From assembly GCA_937124525.1 (NCBI GenBank), contig CAKZLA010000173.1:1-9453 (forward strand): a DNA stretch of 9,453 nt, read 5' to 3'. This document shows positions 7,058 to 9,453 of this stretch, piece after piece. The stretch's first letter is position 1, and the number at the start of each line of letters is the position of its first letter. The notes beneath the pieces were generated by a model that saw nothing but the letters and a program-made list of their open reading frames with translations, searched no databases and had not been told where the DNA came from. The position numbers and the translations under genes are program-made. The stretch comes from an uncultured Desulfobacterium sp. (GTDB lineage: Bacteria > Desulfobacterota > Desulfobacteria > Desulfobacterales > Desulfobacteraceae).

Positions 7058-8308
7058 ATGAAAGAAGTTGTAATCGTATCTGCCTGCAGAACAGCCATCG
7101 GGGCCTTTGGTGGCACCCTGAAAGACCTCAGCGGTGCCCATCTGGCCAGTATCACCATGAAAGAAGCCATTAAAAGGGCAAACATTGATCCGGCCATCAT
7201 CGACGATGTCAGATACGGTTGTTGCATTGAATCCGCAGATACCCTTAACACGGCCCGGGTGGCAGCCCTTTTGGCGGGCATTCCAGACACCGTCACCGCC
7301 GTCACGGTGAACCGGGTGTGTATCTCCGGCATGGAGGCAGCCATTTCGGGCATGGCCATGATCCAGGCGGGCATGGCAGATGTCATCCTGGCCGGCGGCA
7401 CCGAGCACATGTCCAGTGTCCCCTATTCTGTGCCAGCGGCCCGCTGGGGATGCAGACTCCAGGACCATAAATTTGTGGACAATATGATTCATGCGCTGCA
7501 CTGCGGTTCCCACGTCATCCCCCACCCGGAGGATGGGCCCGTGGATGAGACCAAAGCGCCCTTGAGCATGTTCATCGGCAAGCCCTATATCATGGGACAC
7601 ACCACGGAATTCATCGCCCAGCACCTGGGTATCACAAGAGAAGAGATGGATGAGGTGGCTTTGCGAAGCCACAATGCCGCCGAAAAAGCCAGCCTTGAGG
7701 GACGATTTAAAGAAGAGATCGTCCCTGTGGAAGTCCCCCGGAAACGAAAAGATCCCCTGGTATTTGATAAGGATGAGCATTTCCGGCCCGGCATGACCAT
7801 GGAAAAACTTGCGGCCCTGCCCCCGGCCTTTATTCCCAAAATAGGTAAGGTCACCGCAGGCAATTCCAGTGGAATTAATGACGGTTCCACCGGCATGGTT
7901 ATCATGTCCGCAGACAAGGCAAAGGAGCTGGGACTCACTCCCCTGGCCCGGATAAAGGCCGTGGGCAGAGGGGCATGTCATCCGTCTGTCATGGGATTAT
8001 CTCCGGTGCCGGCCGTTAAAAACCTTTTAAAAAACAGTGGACTGGCTCTTAACGATTTTCAGCTCCTGGAGGTTAACGAGGCCTTTGCAGGCCAATATCT
8101 TGGATGTGAAAAAGAGCTGGGGCTCAACCGGGAGATCACTAACGTCAATGGCTCAGGTATCGGCCTTGGTCATCCTGTGGGCTCCACCGGTGCACGCATC
8201 ATGACCACACTTATGTACGGCATGAAACACCAGGGAAAATCCCTGGGACTTGCCACCCTGTGTGGTGGTGGTGGGGTTTCCATGGCCTGTGCCATTGAAA
8301 TGTTGTAA
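7058..8308 (+). CDS. Thiolase (acetyl-CoA C-acyltransferase family)
   Basis: Cytoplasmic enzyme that either cleaves 3-ketoacyl-CoA with CoA (last step of beta-oxidation) or condenses acyl-CoAs; sequence does not decide the direction. It has 416 aa, slightly longer than the usual 390-400, with extra sequence around residues 125-175. The residues expected of a thiolase are all there: acyl-accepting C88 in VNRVCISGMEA, N340-E341 in VNEAFA, H372 in GLGHPVGSTGAR, and C402 in LCGGGG. GKVTAGNSSGINDGS (263-277) is the usual signature before the C-terminal domain. The nucleophile context is CISG where most members have CGSG or CASG. AGGAG at 7045-7049 supports the start. With the upstream dehydrogenase and the synthetase remnant downstream it suggests a CoA-dependent acid oxidation cluster; exact substrate unknown. 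Confidence 0.93.
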   Translation: MKEVVIVSACRTAIGAFGGTLKDLSGAHLASITMKEAIKRANIDPAIIDDVRYGCCIESADTLNTARVAALLAGIPDTVTAVTVNRVCISGMEAAISGMAMIQAGMADVILAGGTEHMSSVPYSVPAARWGCRLQDHKFVDNMIHALHCGSHVIPHPEDGPVDETKAPLSMFIGKPYIMGHTTEFIAQHLGITREEMDEVALRSHNAAEKASLEGRFKEEIVPVEVPRKRKDPLVFDKDEHFRPGMTMEKLAALPPAFIPKIGKVTAGNSSGINDGSTGMVIMSADKAKELGLTPLARIKAVGRGACHPSVMGLSPVPAVKNLLKNSGLALNDFQLLEVNEAFAGQYLGCEKELGLNREITNVNGSGIGLGHPVGSTGARIMTTLMYGMKHQGKSLGLATLCGGGGVSMACAIEML

Positions 8309-8394
8309 AATTTTCGCCCTGTACACCCATATTTTCCGGCCCTATAATACATGCGGACCGTCAGATTTACACGATAATAAAGCGATGATCCCGG
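8309..8394. other. Short gap before the truncated synthetase
   Basis: No ribosome site or full-length start for a synthetase is present. TGTACA (8320-8325) and TATAAT (8343-8348) with 17-base spacing resemble a promoter but could be chance. A TGA at 8386-8388 closes the synthetase frame, so the missing N-terminal part of that gene is not in this frame. Confidence 0.5.
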
Positions 8395-9255
8395 ATGCTC
8401 CGCCAAGGACATCAAAAACATCGGATCGACACCGAGCCGGATGTGATTCTGCGCATTGAAGATCCCGTGCAGATGACCTACACCAGCGGTACGGAATCCC
8501 TTCCCAAAGGCGTGATCATCAGCAATCAGGCCCTCATTGCCGAATACATGGGTGCCATCATAGACGGCAGGTACGAAAGTTCTGATATCAACATCAACGC
8601 CCTGCCCATTTACCATTGTGCCCAGCGGGATGTGTTCATGAATCCCATTTTTTGGATGGGAGGTACCAACATATTCATGGCTCCGGACATTGGCATGATT
8701 TTAAAAAACATTGCCAAATATAAGGCCACCATGTTCTTTGCCCCGCCCACGGTGTGGATCGGCATGCTGCGCCATCCTGATTTTGATAAATATGATCTCT
8801 CAAGTCTGATAAAATGTTACTATGGAGCATCCATCATGCCCCGGGAAATATTAAGAGAACTTCTTGAGAAGTTTCCCAAAGCCGGAATCTACAACTACTA
8901 TGGTCAGACAGAGCTTGCCCCCTACCACACCATTTTAAAGGCCGAAGACGCCATGGAAAAAATCGGCTCCGCCGGCATCATTGAGCCCGCGAAAATGTCA
9001 TCGATGGCGCACGGGCTGTTGCGCTACCGTCAGTTCGATTTGTTCTATGCCCCCATCTTCACCATTCCGCTCTCGGGCCGTCAGCGCGACCTGCTGGATG
9101 AGCCGGGCGATGCGCCGGTGATCACCCTGGTCAATCAGCTCTTGGCGCGGGCGGTGCAAAGCGGGGCGTCGGATCTGCATATTGAACCGCATCAGCAACA
9201 CAAACCTCAAGTGCTGTGTAGTCTCTCTTATTATCAAGCTCCGGTTCAACTTTAG
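8395..9255 (+). pseudogene. AMP-forming acyl-CoA synthetase fragment continuing into a chimeric ORF
   Basis: Synthetases of this class activate a carboxylic acid to its acyl-CoA with ATP. The 286-aa frame matches that family only over about residues 12-194: the ATP-binding loop MTYTSGTESLPKG (27-39), ALPIYHCAQRDVF (69-81), APPTVWIGML (116-125), YYGAS (142-146), and YNYYGQTELAP (166-176), ending at IGSAG (190-194). A complete enzyme has about 500-560 aa, so roughly 150-200 N-terminal residues and the C-terminal domain with its catalytic lysine are absent. No ribosome site precedes the ATG at 8395. After about 8976 the frame reads GspE-like, then unrelated sequence. As it stands this cannot be a working synthetase. 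The true synthetase piece (about 8425-8976) fits the pathway of the upstream genes, and was probably cut by assembly or rearrangement. Confidence 0.8.
8980..9200 (+). pseudogene. Fragment of a GspE/PulE-family type II secretion / type IV pilus ATPase
   Basis: The stretch RDLLDEPGDAPVITLVNQ followed by LLARAVQSGASDLHIEP (9085-9189) is the hallmark segment at the start of the N2 domain of GspE/PulE/PilB-type hexameric ATPases (family pattern D-APhh-Lhn-hL--Ah--gASDhHhEp). The Walker A and B motifs, which would follow, are absent. The preceding residues (from about 8995) plausibly belong to the same protein's N-terminal region. Base composition is visibly GC-richer (many GCG, CTG, GCC codons) than in the genes to the left, suggesting a different, perhaps gammaproteobacterial, source. 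Boundaries are approximate. Confidence 0.65.
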
Positions 9256-9453
9256 CCTCTTGCTTCTGCTCAGCCTCAATCGTTTGAAGTGACGTAGTTA
9301 ATGTTTGCTCCAGCTTAGGAATATGAGATTCTAAAAATACTAACAAAGCTTTATGCGTTGGGTGCAATTCAGAAGCGTCAGATACTGCAGCTAAAGTTGT
9401 TTTACCATACGATACGAAAAATGCTTTTACTTCCGCTAGCCAGTCAAGATTCA
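9201..9453 (-). CDS. Hypothetical protein fragment on AT-richer DNA (both ends open)
   Basis: On the minus strand a frame is open from the right window edge (near 9451, reading NLDWLAEVKAFFVSYG...) leftward to about 9201. It contains ELHPTHKALLVFLESHIP, then a helical Glu/Gln/Lys-rich stretch (IEAEQKQEAKVEPELDNK) that could be a coiled coil. Neither start nor stop is within the native segment; the frame continues by chance into the GspE-like segment as far as 9131. I do not recognise the protein. Its codons favour A/T at third positions, unlike both neighbouring segments, which supports a third origin. Confidence 0.4.

Noticed and set aside
7052..7981. Long minus-strand frame (309 aa) under the thiolase
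   Set aside because: A shadow frame; the thiolase on the plus strand has all active-site motifs and a strong ribosome site.
8320..8348. Sigma70 promoter TGTACA-17-TATAAT after the thiolase
   Set aside because: The -10 is perfect, but no intact gene follows and the DNA here may be rearranged, so it is not listed as a promoter.
8395..9255. A natural synthetase-secretion ATPase fusion protein
   Set aside because: Both parts are cut inside their domains, key catalytic regions are missing from each, and composition changes at the joins. An in-frame run-through is expected by chance in about one of three such joins, if no stop follows.

Overview
The window looks like a piece of a Desulfobacterota genome, most likely Desulfobacteraceae (Desulfobacter/Desulfobacula-like), with two short foreign segments at its right end. 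This placement is inference: it rests on the overall look of the proteins, moderate base composition, and a chemosensory cluster sitting beside genes for CoA-dependent oxidation of organic acids. No marker gene is present to prove it.

Region 1 (1-4431) is a chemoreceptor adaptation cluster. cheR (cut by the left window edge), cheB (4-base ATGA overlap) and a methyl-accepting chemotaxis protein run rightward as an apparent operon. cheD lies downstream on the opposite strand, converging on the receptor gene, with a hairpin terminator between them. CheR methylates, CheB demethylates/deamidates and CheD deamidates receptors, so the whole adaptation toolkit sits around one receptor. That receptor ends in DFERY, which fits the relaxed aromatic-x-x-aromatic CheR-tether pentapeptide. 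It appears to lack a HAMP domain and carries an extra N-terminal signal-peptide plus membrane module. No cheA, cheW or cheY is visible; they may lie to the left.

Region 2 (4432-4910) is a noncoding stretch with two striking inverted-repeat structures and a good sigma70-type promoter overlapping a small palindrome.

Region 3 (4911-8308) encodes a long-form acyl-CoA dehydrogenase (612 aa, DmdC/AcdA-like with a C-terminal extension) and a thiolase (416 aa), separated by a 308-base gap with a large nested hairpin and a 13-bp inverted repeat. Together they suggest a beta-oxidation-type pathway, but the hydratase and hydroxyacyl-CoA dehydrogenase steps are not in the window.

Region 4 (8309-9453) is broken. 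A middle fragment of an AMP-forming acyl-CoA synthetase, without its N-terminal part, stops being synthetase-like right after its GSAG motif near 8976. It runs in frame into a GC-richer fragment of a GspE/PulE-type secretion ATPase. Near 9200 that changes into AT-richer DNA whose open frame is on the minus strand and runs off the window. Two abrupt changes of gene family and composition within about 250 bases are best explained by a chimeric contig or amplification product, not a real fusion gene.

I see no clear previously undescribed system. The best leads are the intergenic structured elements and the receptor's tether and domain layout.
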